A DNA stretch of 64,000 nt from Priestia megaterium (GCA_008180335.1 VTEF01000004.1:186850-250849), one strand, 5' to 3'; shown: positions 18,686-28,431, counted from the first letter of the stretch. Numbers and translations are program-made. The notes: a model not told the origin generated them from the sequence alone.

Positions 18686-20161
18686 TTATTGAATTGCTTT
18701 GTGTTCTTTAATCACTCGCAATGTTTTTAATTCAAAATCTTCCGGTCCTTGAACAGGGAGGCCAGCTTCTAAGTTTGTTTGAATATACGTTAAGTTTTCT
18801 TGTGTAATGATTTCCCCTGGAATAAAAATTGGAATACCAGGCGGGTAAACCATGACAAATTCAGCAATAACGCGACCAGCAGATTCACTGAAAGGAACAA
18901 CTTCTGTTTCAGCATAGAAGGCATCGCGTGGTGTTACAGCTAATACAGGAATGTCTGGTAGCAATATAGACGGATTAGCTGTTGTATCAGATAAACAATC
19001 AACTTTAGCTGATAAGTCTTGAAGAGCACCGATTAGTTTTGTAATGTCTTCTAACGTATCACCAGGTGTGACGATGCACAAGATGTTGTATAGATCTGAC
19101 ATTTCAACTTCAATATTATATGTTTCACGTAACCATTTCTCTACATCATAACCAGTAACACCAAGGTCGGAAACAGAGATAATCAGTTTTGTAGGATCTA
19201 AATCATATGTTGCTTTTGTTCCTAAAATTTCACGGCCGATGCAACGAATATGCCCAATAGTATTAATTTCTTTTCTTGCATATTCAGCTAAGGAAATGGC
19301 CTGTTCTGCTAATGCTGTTCCTTCAGTGGCTAGACGCTTTCTAGCTACATCAAGAGAAGCCAACAGCAAATACGATGTAGAAGTTGTTGTTAACATACTT
19401 AAAATGGCTTGCACACGTTGTGGTGATATGAGGCCTTCACGTATATTCAAAATTGAACTTTGTGTCATTGACCCACCTAATTTATGAACACTTGTTGCAG
19501 CCATATCTGCACCTGCTTGCATAGCGGATAAAGGAAGGTCATCATGGAAGTGAATATGAACACCATGAGCTTCATCTACAAGAACAGGTACGTTATAAGA
19601 ATGAGCCACTTCAACAATTTTTTGTAAATCACCTGAAATTCCAAAGTAAGTCGGATTAATGACAAGAACTGCTTTTGCATCCGGATGTTGTGTTAATGCT
19701 TTTTTGACAGAATCAGGTGTAATACCATGTGAAATTCCTAATTTCTCATCAATTTCTGGATGAATAAAAATAGGGGTAGCCCCTGAAAAAACAACAGCAC
19801 TCATGACAGATTTATGAACATTTCGAGGTACAATAATTTTATCCCCAGGTCCACAGGTTGTCATAACCATAGCCATAATGGCACCGCTTGTTCCTTGTAC
19901 TGAAAAGAAAGTATGATCTGCTCCAAATGCTTCAGCAGCTAAATCCTGAGCTTCTTTAATAATTCCTTTTGGCTGATGTAAGTCGTCTAGAGGACCGATG
20001 TTAATTAAATCTATAGATAAAGCATTTTCCCCAATAAATGATTTGAATTCAGGGTCCATGCCATTTCCTTTTTTATGACCTGGAATATGAAATTGCGTTG
20101 GATTCTTTTTTGCATGTTCCAATAATCCAGTAAATAACGGAGTTGAGAATTGAGAAGACAA
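18686..20161 (-). CDS. speA: Arginine decarboxylase (polyamine synthesis)
   Basis: PLP fold-type I Orn/Lys/Arg decarboxylase converting arginine to agmatine, first step of polyamine synthesis in Bacillus. 491 residues (B. subtilis SpeA about 490). PLP Lys227 in SVHKLGGS, cofactor Asp196 in VDEAHG, substrate region FHIPGHKKGNG near the N terminus. TTG start at 20161 follows GAGGTG by about 10 bases; downstream Met codons lie too far in. Position next to SR1, as in B. subtilis, supports arginine decarboxylase over lysine decarboxylase. Long structured leader upstream, with a repeat copy. Confidence 0.93.
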   Translation of the reverse strand: MSSQFSTPLFTGLLEHAKKNPTQFHIPGHKKGNGMDPEFKSFIGENALSIDLINIGPLDDLHQPKGIIKEAQDLAAEAFGADHTFFSVQGTSGAIMAMVMTTCGPGDKIIVPRNVHKSVMSAVVFSGATPIFIHPEIDEKLGISHGITPDSVKKALTQHPDAKAVLVINPTYFGISGDLQKIVEVAHSYNVPVLVDEAHGVHIHFHDDLPLSAMQAGADMAATSVHKLGGSMTQSSILNIREGLISPQRVQAILSMLTTTSTSYLLLASLDVARKRLATEGTALAEQAISLAEYARKEINTIGHIRCIGREILGTKATYDLDPTKLIISVSDLGVTGYDVEKWLRETYNIEVEMSDLYNILCIVTPGDTLEDITKLIGALQDLSAKVDCLSDTTANPSILLPDIPVLAVTPRDAFYAETEVVPFSESAGRVIAEFVMVYPPGIPIFIPGEIITQENLTYIQTNLEAGLPVQGPEDFELKTLRVIKEHKAIQ

Positions 20162-20240
20162 TTTTGCTAAACACCTCTTTTTTTAGGATAAATAAATGGT
20201 TTACCTCATCTCTTGAACTTTACTTAGAAAAGGCAAGGCA

Positions 20241-20277
20241 ACAGACTTTAAGAACGAAAGCTGTGTTCTACTTCTGT
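20241..20277. promoter_or_regulatory. Two-step hairpin in the speA leader
   Basis: Outer stem ACAGA / TCTGT and inner stem AGAAC / GTTCT, about 80 bases before the speA start on its mRNA side. It directly follows the repeat hairpin at 20281-20325. No T run, so not a plain terminator. Confidence 0.4.
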
Positions 20278-20280
20278 AAC

Positions 20281-20325
20281 TAAGAATCAGTGGGGTAAAC
20301 GAGTCCCCACTGATTGAACTTTCAA
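20281..20325 (-). repeat. Dispersed intergenic repeat, copy 3, with strong hairpin
   Basis: Minus strand begins TTGAAAGTTC, then AATCAGTGGGG, a 9-base loop and CCCCACTGATT, then CTTAG. This copy shows the palindromic arm best. It lies in the speA leader. The rest of 20162-20694 is AT-rich; a TATAAT at 20668 probably serves yktA. Confidence 0.55.
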
Positions 20326-20694
20326 TACATATTGTTTTACTAAAAAGCGATAAAACTTGATTTAATGAACTAGTAAATAGTTATGAAAAACAATTAAAAT
20401 TATTTTTCGCATTCGCTCTGTACAAATAAAACAAAAGAATTATAGCACTTATTAAAAAGTTTGCAAAGTGGTTTTTAACATATTTCATCGCAGTTACGAT
20501 AATTAAAGCAAGAGGGCAAGAAAGAGCGGGTGCTTAAGAACCGATTTGAACGAATAGATTTTGAAAATAGAAAAAGCGAAACGGCTTAAAAGAAGAGGTT
20601 TTGTCGAAACAGTTTCTTGTGTTACAGTATGGCTATAAGGTACATTTAGTTCAATACATATCTGTATTATAATGGAAGGCATGGAGTGATGAAA

Positions 20695-20967
20695 ATGGAG
20701 TATCAATACCCGATTTCGCTAGATTGGAGTACTGAAGAAATTATTGATGTTATTAAGTTTTTTGAGAGCATTGAACGAGCATATGAAAAAGGGATTGAAC
20801 GGGAACAGCTAATGGCTATTTATAGACGTTTTAAAGAGATTGTTCCTAGCAAGGCAGAAGAAAAAAATATTTGTAATGATTTTGAAGACCAGAGCGGCTA
20901 TTCGTCTTATCGGACAATTCAACGTGCAAAGTCTGCTTCAGCAGGAGATATGATAAAGATGCAGTAA
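20695..20967 (+). CDS. yktA: UPF0223 family protein YktA
   Basis: Small cytoplasmic helical protein of the UPF0223 family, 90 residues from the ATG at 20695 ([16 protein letters not shown], the family N terminus), 8 bases after GGAG. Alternatives are GTG 20686 and ATG 20689. Conserved SYRTIQRAK motif near the C terminus. Function unknown in the family. Placed between speA and yktB as in B. subtilis. Own promoter; convergent with yktB via a shared terminator. Confidence 0.88.
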   Translation: MEYQYPISLDWSTEEIIDVIKFFESIERAYEKGIEREQLMAIYRRFKEIVPSKAEEKNICNDFEDQSGYSSYRTIQRAKSASAGDMIKMQ

Positions 20968-20978
20968 CAGATGAATTT

Positions 20979-21024
20979 AAAAAAAGGAACCCATTTCAAT
21001 TCATTTATAAATGGGCTCCTTTTT
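20979..21024. terminator. Bidirectional terminator between yktA and yktB
   Basis: AAAAAGGAACCCATTT / AAATGGGCTCCTTTTT with one mismatch and a 12-base loop. Confidence 0.75.
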
Positions 21025-21040
21025 GGTTTATGCGTAATTT

Positions 21041-21676
21041 TTATGCATATGTCTTTTTCGTTAATTCATATAATGGAGTTAACGTCTTAAATGTTTGCTC
21101 GATAAGCGAGATCCAATCTTCACCGCTTAGATTCACTGCTTCCTCTTTGGAAACGTTAATTCCGCATAAAATTTCAGCTTTTTTCACATGTTCCAACCGA
21201 TCAAATAATGATGCTAACTGCGCTTCAGATAGTTCACTCATTTTTTCCACATCAGGTTTTGTATGATCTTTTGACCATACATATGAGTCAGGAATACGTT
21301 TTTTTATTTCTTTTATGTTGCTGTTTAATAGTTTGCCGAAGTCAGCTTTAATCGGTGCCTCATAAATAACTGCAAACCAAACGAATACATGTGTTTCCCA
21401 TAGACCGATTTGGAAATGAGGCAGCATTTTATATCCGCGCTTACTATTAGCGAATGCTACCCATGTATCCTTAGGTGGATTAACAGTCCGGCGAGCATGT
21501 TTTGCAATATGTACATGCATTTCATCTCCGCAAAGAGTAGAAAGCGTTGGCGCAAAGTGATAACTCAGTGCTTCAAATTTAGGACGAATCTGTGTTTGGA
21601 TTGCATTCATTCGTTCGTCAAGAGTATCAATTTTAAATACATTAAAATCTTCGTGTGAAAACCCTGTAAATAACAT
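21041..21676 (-). CDS. yktB: UPF0637 family protein YktB
   Basis: 211-residue cytoplasmic protein of the UPF0637 family (about 212 in B. subtilis). Opens [19 protein letters not shown]; has conserved [17 protein letters not shown]-like centre ([17 protein letters not shown] here). Structures of homologues show an alpha/beta fold without a settled function. ATG follows GGAGG by 7 bases. Convergent with yktA; the order speA-yktA-yktB-ykzI-suhB is kept from B. subtilis. Confidence 0.88.
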   Translation of the reverse strand: MLFTGFSHEDFNVFKIDTLDERMNAIQTQIRPKFEALSYHFAPTLSTLCGDEMHVHIAKHARRTVNPPKDTWVAFANSKRGYKMLPHFQIGLWETHVFVWFAVIYEAPIKADFGKLLNSNIKEIKKRIPDSYVWSKDHTKPDVEKMSELSEAQLASLFDRLEHVKKAEILCGINVSKEEAVNLSGEDWISLIEQTFKTLTPLYELTKKTYA

Positions 21677-21926
21677 ATATAACCTCCAGCATAACTTTAA
21701 ATCCCTGTATCTTACCCGAGAATTTTAACACATAAGAGGCATAATAACCAATTGATTAGCATATGCTTGTCAAAATGCATCTATCATTTTTTTATAGGTA
21801 ATCACACAATTTAGTTACATGAATTTAAGCTTCGACATAGACTATATTAATCTTAAAAAACTGAAAATTTAGTTTTATTGAAGCCGTTCGTAAAGAATTC
21901 ATTAATTTGAGAGGGGTGTTTCGAGG

Positions 21927-22112
21927 GTGAAACAAGTGGTGAATATGTATAAGAAGAATGATAGGCACAAACGATTAGGGGTTATTCGCTTAGAATTAGA
22001 TTATGAATTAGCAACTCTTTACGAAGCTATGGTAGAAAATAACGAAGAAAAGAAAAAACAATGCAAAAGAAAATTAGAAAAACTTCGTCAAGAAATGATT
22101 TCTCTTCAATAA
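21927..22112 (+). CDS. ykzI: YkzI-like small charged protein
   Basis: 61-residue, highly charged, helix-rich protein (MKQVVNMYKKNDRHKRLG start; Lys/Glu-rich end). GTG start at 21927 follows GAGGGG by 9 bases. Size and place between yktB and suhB fit B. subtilis ykzI; function unknown. A perfect hairpin follows, so monocistronic. Confidence 0.75.
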   Translation: MKQVVNMYKKNDRHKRLGVIRLELDYELATLYEAMVENNEEKKKQCKRKLEKLRQEMISLQ

Positions 22113-22127
22113 TTACATGGTTTTATC

Positions 22128-22158
22128 AAAAATCAGTGGGCAAGAACCCACTGATTTT
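22128..22158 (+). terminator. Terminator of ykzI
   Basis: AAAATCAGTGGG / CCCACTGATTTT perfect stem with CAAGAA loop. The arm ATCAGTGGG matches the palindromic part of the dispersed repeat, so this terminator may derive from it. Confidence 0.75.
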
Positions 22159-22343
22159 ACATTTTCTTTATTTACCTCAAAATACCCAGCCTTCTTTTTT
22201 CTATAGCAGCGAGATTATTTAAGTTGAATGAATGTAAAGAACAGAAAATGGTGAAAATAGAATTTAGTATATGTAGTGTTTGTTTCAATTTACATGAATA
22301 GTGGTACGAGTAGGGGAGATTATACAACTGCCTGTTTAAAAGA

Positions 22344-22382
22344 TAAGTGGGAGAAGGAGATTTTTATCCCTTCTCCCACTTA
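22344..22382. other. Perfect 14-bp hairpin upstream of suhB
   Basis: TAAGTGGGAGAAGG, 11-base loop, CCTTCTCCCACTTA. No T run after it. About 75 bases before suhB; a leader element or readthrough block. Confidence 0.5.
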
Positions 22383-22455
22383 CTGTGTAGATTGACATCT
22401 TGTACCGGTTTTTTTAAGCTTAACTTAAAGACTTTATTCTAAGGGGGACATGAAC

Positions 22456-23253
22456 ATGAATGATTTTTGGAAGCAAATTGATACATATGCAAAACAATGG
22501 GTAAGAGAAGCAGGGGCCATGATAAAAGATTCATTCAGTAAGGAATTATTAATTCAAACTAAATCCAATCCCAATGATCTCGTAACGAATATGGATCAAG
22601 AGGTAGAACAGTTTTTTATCTCGAAAATCAAAGGTACATTTCCGAACCATCGTATTTTAGGTGAAGAGGGTTATGGAGAAAAAATTGAAACGACCGAAGG
22701 AGTCATATGGGTGATTGACCCAATTGATGGAACGATGAATTTTGTTCATCAACAGCGTAATTTTGCGATATCAGTTGGTATTTTTGAAAATGGCGTTGGC
22801 CAAGCTGGATTTATATATGATGTTGTACATGATGAACTATATTATGCATTAAAGGGACACGGAGCCTATATGAATGATATTAAATTGCCTAAATTAGAAC
22901 CTGTTAGTATCGAGGAAGCAGTCATTAGTCTGAATGCAACGTGGGTAACAGAAAATAAAAGAATTGACCCATCTGTGTTAAGTCCTCTTGTAAGACGGGT
23001 ACGTGGCACTCGTTCCTATGGGTCTGCTGCAATCGAACTTGCATATGTAGCAGCAGGACGATTAGACGCCTATATTACGATGCGTTTAGCACCTTGGGAT
23101 TTTGCTGCAGGCAAAGTGTTAATTGAAGAAGTCGGAGGAGTTGTGACGGATTTAAAGGGTGAACCATTACAAATTTTAAATCGAAGCAGTCTGTTTGTTG
23201 GGAAACCTGGTTTGCATGAAAATATTTTATCAACTTATCTTTCGGGAAACTAA
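22456..23253 (+). CDS. suhB: Inositol monophosphatase family protein (YktC)
   Basis: Mg2+-dependent phosphatase of inositol-1-phosphate and similar substrates. 265 residues from ATG 22456 (8 bases after AAGGGGGA); the ATG at 22450 is too close to that site. Metal ligands in GEEGYG (69-74) and WVIDPIDGTMNF (DPIDGT 88-93), and a C-terminal WDFAAG metal/substrate motif. Matches B. subtilis YktC in length and place. Substrate may include NADP-type phosphates; unproven. Confidence 0.9.
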   Translation: MNDFWKQIDTYAKQWVREAGAMIKDSFSKELLIQTKSNPNDLVTNMDQEVEQFFISKIKGTFPNHRILGEEGYGEKIETTEGVIWVIDPIDGTMNFVHQQRNFAISVGIFENGVGQAGFIYDVVHDELYYALKGHGAYMNDIKLPKLEPVSIEEAVISLNATWVTENKRIDPSVLSPLVRRVRGTRSYGSAAIELAYVAAGRLDAYITMRLAPWDFAAGKVLIEEVGGVVTDLKGEPLQILNRSSLFVGKPGLHENILSTYLSGN

Positions 23254-23355
23254 GTATCTAGATAAGTACTCATTTAGAAAATGGACTAGCAGCGAAGTTT
23301 TCTCATCTATTTTATAATAGTAGAAAGTAAGCAGCCGAACGATCGTGATTAGTGC

Positions 23356-23399
23356 AAAAATTAACACTCAGTAAGGTTGCTTCTTTTACTGAGTGTTAA
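23356..23399 (-). terminator. Terminator of ylaF
   Basis: Perfect 14-bp stem TTAACACTCAGTAA / TTACTGAGTGTTAA with an 11-base loop and five T on the minus strand. Confidence 0.8.
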
Positions 23400-23452
23400 G
23401 AAACGAATTTAGCGCGTAGTTAACTTGATAATAGATAGGTGTGAAAAAAGAA

Positions 23453-23638
23453 TTAAAGTTGATTTTTTTCACGCATTTTCTTTTTCGTCGTAAATCCTAG
23501 TCCCATTACCACAATTAACATAATGATTGCGCTAATAATTCCGATAGCGCTTCCTTCGCCTATAAATATACCGATAGCCATAATTGAAATTGTAGCTAGC
23601 ATCGCGTAAAAAACAAATACCCACTTAATGTTTTTCAT
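23453..23638 (-). CDS. ylaF: YlaF-like small membrane protein
   Basis: 61-residue protein with two hydrophobic helices (about 6-24 and 30-48) and a basic tail TTKKKMREKNQL. ATG at 23638 follows GGGAGG by 7 bases; the frame also has a start at 23653 that overlaps the ribosome site. Size and place before typA match YlaF (DUF5325) of B. subtilis. Function unknown. Confidence 0.75.
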   Translation of the reverse strand: MKNIKWVFVFYAMLATISIMAIGIFIGEGSAIGIISAIIMLIVVMGLGFTTKKKMREKNQL

Positions 23639-23707
23639 GTTGCTTCCTCCCAATCATAATAGATATTTATAGTGTACAACAAAATCATTCAGCAATTCTA
23701 GAGTTAG

Positions 23708-23718
23708 TATGATATAAT
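23708..23718 (+). promoter_or_regulatory. Extended -10 promoter for typA
   Basis: TATGATATAAT: TATAAT with the TG extension; no good -35 seen. 34 bases before the typA start codon. Confidence 0.55.
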
Positions 23719-23751
23719 AGCTTAGTTATTACAAGCATAGGAGTGAAATGC

Positions 23752-25590
23752 GTGAACATTCGTAAAGATTTACGTAATATTGCCATTATTGCCCATGTAG
23801 ACCATGGGAAAACAACGTTAGTAGATAAATTATTACATCAGTCCGGTACTTTCCGTACTAATGAGCACGTTGAAGAACGTGCGATGGATTCAAATGATCT
23901 TGAGCGTGAGCGTGGAATTACAATTTTAGCAAAAAATACAGCTATTAATTATAAAGATACGCGTATCAACATTATGGATACGCCAGGACATGCTGACTTC
24001 GGTGGTGAAGTTGAGCGTATTATGAAAATGGTAGACGGTGTTCTGCTTGTTGTAGATGCATATGAAGGTTGTATGCCTCAAACGCGTTTCGTATTAAAAA
24101 AAGCATTAGAACAAAACTTAACACCAATTGTTGTTGTTAACAAAATTGACCGTGACTTTGCACGTCCTTCAGAAGTTGTGGATGAAGTGATTGATTTGTT
24201 TATTGAATTAGGCGCAACAGAAGAACAAATCGAGTTCCCAGTTGTGTATGCTTCAGCTATCAACGGAACAGCTAGCACAAATCCAGAACAGCAGGATGAA
24301 AATATGGAAGCACTGTTTGATGCGATCATTAAACATATTCCTGCTCCAGTCGATAACAGTGAAGAACCACTTCAATTCCAAGTAGCAATGCTTGATTACA
24401 ATGACTATGTTGGTCGTATCGGTGTGGGCCGTGTTTTCCGCGGAACAATGAAAGTAGGCCAGTCAGTTGCGTTAATGAAATTAGATGGTACAGTCAAGCA
24501 GTTCCGTGTAACAAAAATGTTTGGTTTCTTAGGCTTAAAACGTGTTGAAATTGAAGAAGCAAAAGCAGGAGATTTAATTGCGGTTTCAGGAATGGAAGAT
24601 ATCAACGTTGGAGAAACAGTATGTCCTTCGGATCATCAAGAAGCACTTCCTGTTTTACGTATTGATGAGCCAACTTTACAAATGACGTTCTTAGTAAATA
24701 ACTCGCCATTTGCTGGGCGTGAAGGTAAATTTGTAACGTCACGTAAAATCGAAGAGCGCTTAATGGCTGAGCTTGAAACAGATGTAAGTTTACGTGTTGA
24801 AAATACAGATTCTCCTGATGTATGGGTTGTATCTGGACGCGGAGAGCTTCACTTGTCTATTCTAATCGAGAATATGCGTCGTGAAGGTTATGAAATTCAA
24901 GTGTCAAAACCTGAAGTAATCGTTCGTGAGATTGACGGCGTTCGCTGTGAGCCTGTTGAGCGTGTTCAAATTGATGTACCTGAAGAGCATACAGGCGCCA
25001 TTATGGAATCAATGGGTGCTCGTAAAGGAGAAATGGTTGACATGGTTAATAACGGAAGCGGCCAAGTGCGATTAATTTTCATGGTGCCTGCACGCGGATT
25101 AATCGGTTATACAACTGAATTCTTATCATTGACTCGTGGATTTGGCATTATCAACCACTCATTTGACAGCTATCAGCCAATGCAACAAGGTCAAGTAGGT
25201 GGACGTCGCCAAGGGGTGCTTGTTTCAATGGAAACAGGTAAATCATCTACTTATGGTATCCAAGGTGTAGAAGATCGTGGAACGATTTTTGTTGAGCCTG
25301 GTACAGAAGTATATGAAGGTATGATCGTTGGTGAACATACACGTGAAAATGACTTAGTTGTTAATATTTGCAAAATGAAGCAAATGACAAATATGCGTTC
25401 AGCAAACAAAGACCAAACGACAGGTATGAAAAAACCTCGCATTATGTCTTTAGAGCAGTCTCTTGAATACTTAAACGAAGATGAGTATTGTGAAATTACG
25501 CCTGAATCAATTCGTTTACGTAAAAAAATCCTTGATAAGAACGAACGTGAAAAAGTAGCGAAAAAGAAAAAATATGCTGATATGAAGTAA
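23752..25590 (+). CDS. typA: Ribosome-associated GTPase TypA/BipA
   Basis: Translational GTPase of the EF-G family that acts on ribosomes in stress and ribosome assembly. 612 residues from GTG 23752 (8 bases after AGGAG), the B. subtilis length. G1 AHVDHGKT, switch [13 protein letters not shown]4 NKID, G5 region SAINGTA, then beta-barrel, EF-G III/V-like domains and the BipA-specific C-terminal domain ([20 protein letters not shown]). GTG 23743 is an alternative. Equals B. subtilis ylaG. A strong terminator follows. Confidence 0.96.
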   Translation: MNIRKDLRNIAIIAHVDHGKTTLVDKLLHQSGTFRTNEHVEERAMDSNDLERERGITILAKNTAINYKDTRINIMDTPGHADFGGEVERIMKMVDGVLLVVDAYEGCMPQTRFVLKKALEQNLTPIVVVNKIDRDFARPSEVVDEVIDLFIELGATEEQIEFPVVYASAINGTASTNPEQQDENMEALFDAIIKHIPAPVDNSEEPLQFQVAMLDYNDYVGRIGVGRVFRGTMKVGQSVALMKLDGTVKQFRVTKMFGFLGLKRVEIEEAKAGDLIAVSGMEDINVGETVCPSDHQEALPVLRIDEPTLQMTFLVNNSPFAGREGKFVTSRKIEERLMAELETDVSLRVENTDSPDVWVVSGRGELHLSILIENMRREGYEIQVSKPEVIVREIDGVRCEPVERVQIDVPEEHTGAIMESMGARKGEMVDMVNNGSGQVRLIFMVPARGLIGYTTEFLSLTRGFGIINHSFDSYQPMQQGQVGGRRQGVLVSMETGKSSTYGIQGVEDRGTIFVEPGTEVYEGMIVGEHTRENDLVVNICKMKQMTNMRSANKDQTTGMKKPRIMSLEQSLEYLNEDEYCEITPESIRLRKKILDKNEREKVAKKKKYADMK

Positions 25591-25628
25591 CAACCATTAT
25601 CGGAAAGTTACCGATTATTTTATGATTT

Positions 25629-25666
25629 AAAAAGTTGTTAGAGGTCACTCTCTAACAACTTTTTTT
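25629..25666 (+). terminator. Terminator of typA
   Basis: AAAAAGTTGTTAGAG / CTCTAACAACTTTTT perfect stem with GTCACT loop and seven T. Confidence 0.9.
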
Positions 25667-25846
25667 GTATGATAAAAGCTGATTGATTAAAAATATTGGA
25701 CATTTTCGTTATTAAAAGTGCAGATTTCTTTTTACATAAAGGATAATGAGGAACGTTTGTCGAAAAAAGTAAGAAGAGTGCATCGTGAACAGACGGGCTA
25801 ATCTGAATATAATATTAGCTGCAATATAGAAAAGGAGGGCAAAACA

Positions 25847-26167
25847 ATGATGGATGTACAGGAGCATCTTTCCTTTTTTGCTGCATTATTTCGAGTGGAT
25901 CAAAATCCGGAAGTAGGAATGTGGCTGTTGTATCTAACGATTTTAGCACTTTCAATCATTGTATATAAACTTGGGTTTGCCAAAAAGCTACCTTTGCTAA
26001 AGTCGATTATTATTTATACATTTCTTGCTTTTGGGTGTACCATTCTTACTTTTTTGGGGATTTTTTTACCAGTGGCAGAAGGTTTAGTGGTAGCAGCACT
26101 TGTTTTAATTATCTATAAAATAAGGCTGCATCAATCCAAAAAAGAAAAATCGACTATCAGTTCATAA
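25847..26167 (+). CDS. ylaH: YlaH-like membrane protein
   Basis: 106 residues, three predicted membrane helices (about 23-43, 50-70, 76-93) and a Lys-rich tail. Matches the YlaH-like family in size and position after typA. Function unknown. ATG preceded by AAAGGAGGG. Its stop lies inside the 17-bp terminator stem shared with the opposite gene. Confidence 0.8.
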   Translation: MMDVQEHLSFFAALFRVDQNPEVGMWLLYLTILALSIIVYKLGFAKKLPLLKSIIIYTFLAFGCTILTFLGIFLPVAEGLVVAALVLIIYKIRLHQSKKEKSTISS

Positions 26168-26200
26168 TAAAGCGCTAGCATATTGCTAGCGCTTTATTAT
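26164..26200. terminator. Bidirectional terminator, 17-bp perfect stem
   Basis: Arms 26164-26180 and 26184-26200 (core AAAGCGCTAGCA) around TAT. It overlaps the stop codons of both convergent genes. Confidence 0.8.
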
Positions 26201-26617
26201 GAGTCGACCACTTATTGTTAATGAAATGGCAAAAAGCAAATGACCGATTGTCCAGTAACTTATTGCAAGCAGGTCGTTTACAGGTGGAGTATCTTTAGTT
26301 GCTAATACGGTAAGCGGAAAAAACAAAGGGATTGTGGGCAAGGTTAAAAGTAATGATAAGATTAGAGCACGTTTACATGAGACACGATTCATCCTTTTCA
26401 TCATATAGACATATGCTATCCCAATTGCTGCGGAAAGAATCAGATGAAAGATGAACTCACTCATTTCATTCCAATGGATCATGCCGATAATTGGAATGAA
26501 ATCTACGTTCAGCAAAAGTGTATATACTTTTTTGCCTGTTACTGATTCAACTAACTTTAAACATAGCCCTAATACACTGCCACTAAGCAAACCGATGACA
26601 ATCCCTTGTTTAGTCAT
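26186..26617 (-). CDS. Predicted membrane protein coupled to ylaI
   Basis: 143 residues with four likely membrane helices (about 5-22, 53-72, 83-101 and 119-140). I do not recognise the family. Its GAGGAGG ribosome site lies in the last codons of ylaI, and its ATG follows the ylaI stop by one base, so the two are translationally coupled. The downstream end lies inside the convergent terminator. Confidence 0.65.
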   Translation of the reverse strand: MTKQGIVIGLLSGSVLGLCLKLVESVTGKKVYTLLLNVDFIPIIGMIHWNEMSEFIFHLILSAAIGIAYVYMMKRMNRVSCKRALILSLLLTLPTIPLFFPLTVLATKDTPPVNDLLAISYWTIGHLLFAISLTISGRLIIKR

Positions 26618-26618
26618 C

Positions 26619-26819
26619 TCACCAATCCTCCTCAGTTTGCTTTGATTGATACAGCTTGAAATTTCCTGTCGCTATGCGCTCTTTTGTACGTTGTTCAATT
26701 CGCTTGGAACACTCATCGCACATATATGTATGAATTGGACGATTGCGAAGGCGCTTGGCCACCAATGTTTCATCCTCAATAACTTCAATTTTATCACATA
26801 AAACACATTTCACTCTCAC
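26619..26819 (-). CDS. ylaI: YlaI-like zinc-ribbon protein
   Basis: 66-residue small protein with two CxxC pairs, Cys5/Cys8 and Cys34/Cys37, spaced as in a zinc ribbon, and the conserved core AKRLRNRPIHTYMC of YlaI (DUF2197). Function unknown; may bind nucleic acid or protein. Followed within one base by a membrane protein gene. ATG preceded by GAGGTGA. Confidence 0.85.
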   Translation of the reverse strand: MRVKCVLCDKIEVIEDETLVAKRLRNRPIHTYMCDECSKRIEQRTKERIATGNFKLYQSKQTEEDW

Positions 26820-26870
26820 TCATATCACCTCAACTTCTCTATACATCATTTTAGCCCAATCGCTGTGTTT

Positions 26871-26929
26871 TATAAAGTGAAACTTCGATTAGTGCTTTCC
26901 TAATCGTTAGTTGAACTAACCGGGCAATG
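26871..26929 (+). repeat. Dispersed intergenic repeat, copy 4
   Basis: TATAAAGTGAAACTTC, then the small hairpin CGATTAG / CTAATCG, then GTTAGTTGAACTAACCGGGC. It occupies the middle of the 302-base gap before the gene at 27122; no other feature is seen there. Confidence 0.6.
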
Positions 26930-27121
26930 TATAACTAATAATTGCTCTAAAAATTAATGGTTAAATTTCATTTTTATGACACGAGTTTTGTATGTTTAGC
27001 GTGATTTAAAAGTAAAGGATGTAAATGTTTTTTTAAACCTATATAAAAAAGCAGGTAAACAATAGCATGTTCTCGAAATGAATTAACTATAGTACATACA
27101 TACTTAGTGGGAGGGATAGAA

Positions 27122-27580
27122 ATGGCGAATGAAGTTGAGCCAATTTTAATCGATGCTTTATACGATGAATTACAAGCAGAACATTTTGTCACAATCTCAA
27201 CAATTGATTATGAGACCAAAGGCCCGAATGTAAGTGCTATTTCCTGGATTTATGCACCAACTAATCAAATCATTCGATTTGCGGTGGATTTTAAATCTCG
27301 AATTGTTACTAATATTGAACATAATTCGTTAGTTGCAATTAATATGATTGCAAATGAATCGTGCTATTCCATCAGCGGTTCTGCATCAATCTATCAAAAA
27401 AAATTAGAAAATGTTCCATTGAAATTGGTATTAGTAGAAGTAAAGATCACAGAAGTAAGGGATGTCATGTTTTATGGATCTAAAATTTCAATAAATCCAT
27501 CTTATGAAAAAACCTATGATCCAGTTGCAGCTGCGAAGCTCGACAAACAAGTAATTGAAGCAATAAAACAAGCTCAGTAA
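27122..27580 (+). CDS. Pyridoxamine-phosphate-oxidase-like (split-barrel flavin-binding) protein
   Basis: 152 residues from ATG 27122 after GGGAGGG. The pattern HFVTISTIDYETKGPNVSAISW followed by alternating strands resembles the FMN-binding split barrel of the PNPOx superfamily; this is fold-level recognition, not proof of pyridoxal activity. Located between ylaI and ylaJ. The C-terminal third is helical. Cofactor might be FMN, F420 or heme. A hairpin with weak T run overlaps its end. Confidence 0.6.
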   Translation: MANEVEPILIDALYDELQAEHFVTISTIDYETKGPNVSAISWIYAPTNQIIRFAVDFKSRIVTNIEHNSLVAINMIANESCYSISGSASIYQKKLENVPLKLVLVEVKITEVRDVMFYGSKISINPSYEKTYDPVAAAKLDKQVIEAIKQAQ

Positions 27581-27602
27581 AAGAAATACTAAGCTTGTTT
27601 TA
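27565..27602. terminator. Bidirectional terminator-like hairpin
   Basis: AAAACAAGCT / AGCTTGTTTT with a 17-base loop, overlapping the stop of the preceding gene and near the ylaJ end. Confidence 0.6.
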
Positions 27603-27617
27603 ATTATACAGCCGGTA

Positions 27618-28214
27618 TTATTTGTTTTTATTTAAGTGATCATTTGATTGTTCTTGCTGATTTTGCTCTAACTGTTTCTGTTGTTCATCTGTTAGTTTTT
27701 CATTATTTGTATCGGTAGGATTTGGGTTTTTCCGTATTTCCTCAGCAACTTCAGGCATTACACGATTAACAATGGCTGCTAGTTCATCTAGGAAGCCTGT
27801 GACAGGTCGGCCCTGTCGAATTTCGTTTCCAATTTCGTTTAAGCGGCTGATAGTATCAGGATCTGCAATAACGACTGAATTTGCACCGTATGGGTCTGAT
27901 TTTAAACTTTCAGCTACTGTATATTTAATGGAACTAACTTCTGAACGATCAATTTTACTACCAACGTCGATGCCAACAATTGCATATCTTCCTAGTACAA
28001 TTGCTGTTGCATCTTTTACATTAGGGACACTTGTAGCAAGTTCGACTAAATGTTTAGAAATCTCATCTGCAGTTCGCTTTTGAATGTGCTCTGGTGTTGA
28101 GTTTTTAACATGAATGACTTGCTTGTTTTGACCTTCTTCCATTTCGGATTGATTATTAGTACAACCAGCTAATGTCAAAAAAGATAAAATGGTAATGATC
28201 ATAAATTTGTTCAT
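27618..28214 (-). CDS. ylaJ: YlaJ/YhcN-family sporulation lipoprotein
   Basis: 198 residues; signal peptide with lipobox LTLAGC, a YhcN/YlaJ domain (about 35-160) with VVIADPDTISRLNEIG, and a Gln/Asn-rich charged tail. The family is found in spores, membrane-attached in forespore or spore coat, and YlaJ is linked to germination in B. subtilis. ATG follows GGAGATG. Divergent from phoH. Confidence 0.88.
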   Translation of the reverse strand: MNKFMIITILSFLTLAGCTNNQSEMEEGQNKQVIHVKNSTPEHIQKRTADEISKHLVELATSVPNVKDATAIVLGRYAIVGIDVGSKIDRSEVSSIKYTVAESLKSDPYGANSVVIADPDTISRLNEIGNEIRQGRPVTGFLDELAAIVNRVMPEVAEEIRKNPNPTDTNNEKLTDEQQKQLEQNQQEQSNDHLNKNK

Positions 28215-28431
28215 CTTGGAGATGCCTCCTTTATTTAGGGCTCATTTTTTGTAGTAATTTGTATTTAGTTTTTAATAGTTCTTCTATCTTTATGCACATG
28301 TTCATATATTTAAAGCAAATGGTCCGTCCATTCACATTAACTTCACACGTACACTTTACATAGTATGTAAGTGAATGGGTTCCTTGTTTCACTCCTTAAA
28401 GGGAAAACAAACGGTGTAGGAGGCTAAATTG

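Noticed and set aside
22128-22158. Extra copy of the dispersed repeat after ykzI
   Set aside because: Only the ATCAGTGGG arm is shared; it lacks the ATAAAGTGAAACTTC head and works well as a plain terminator.
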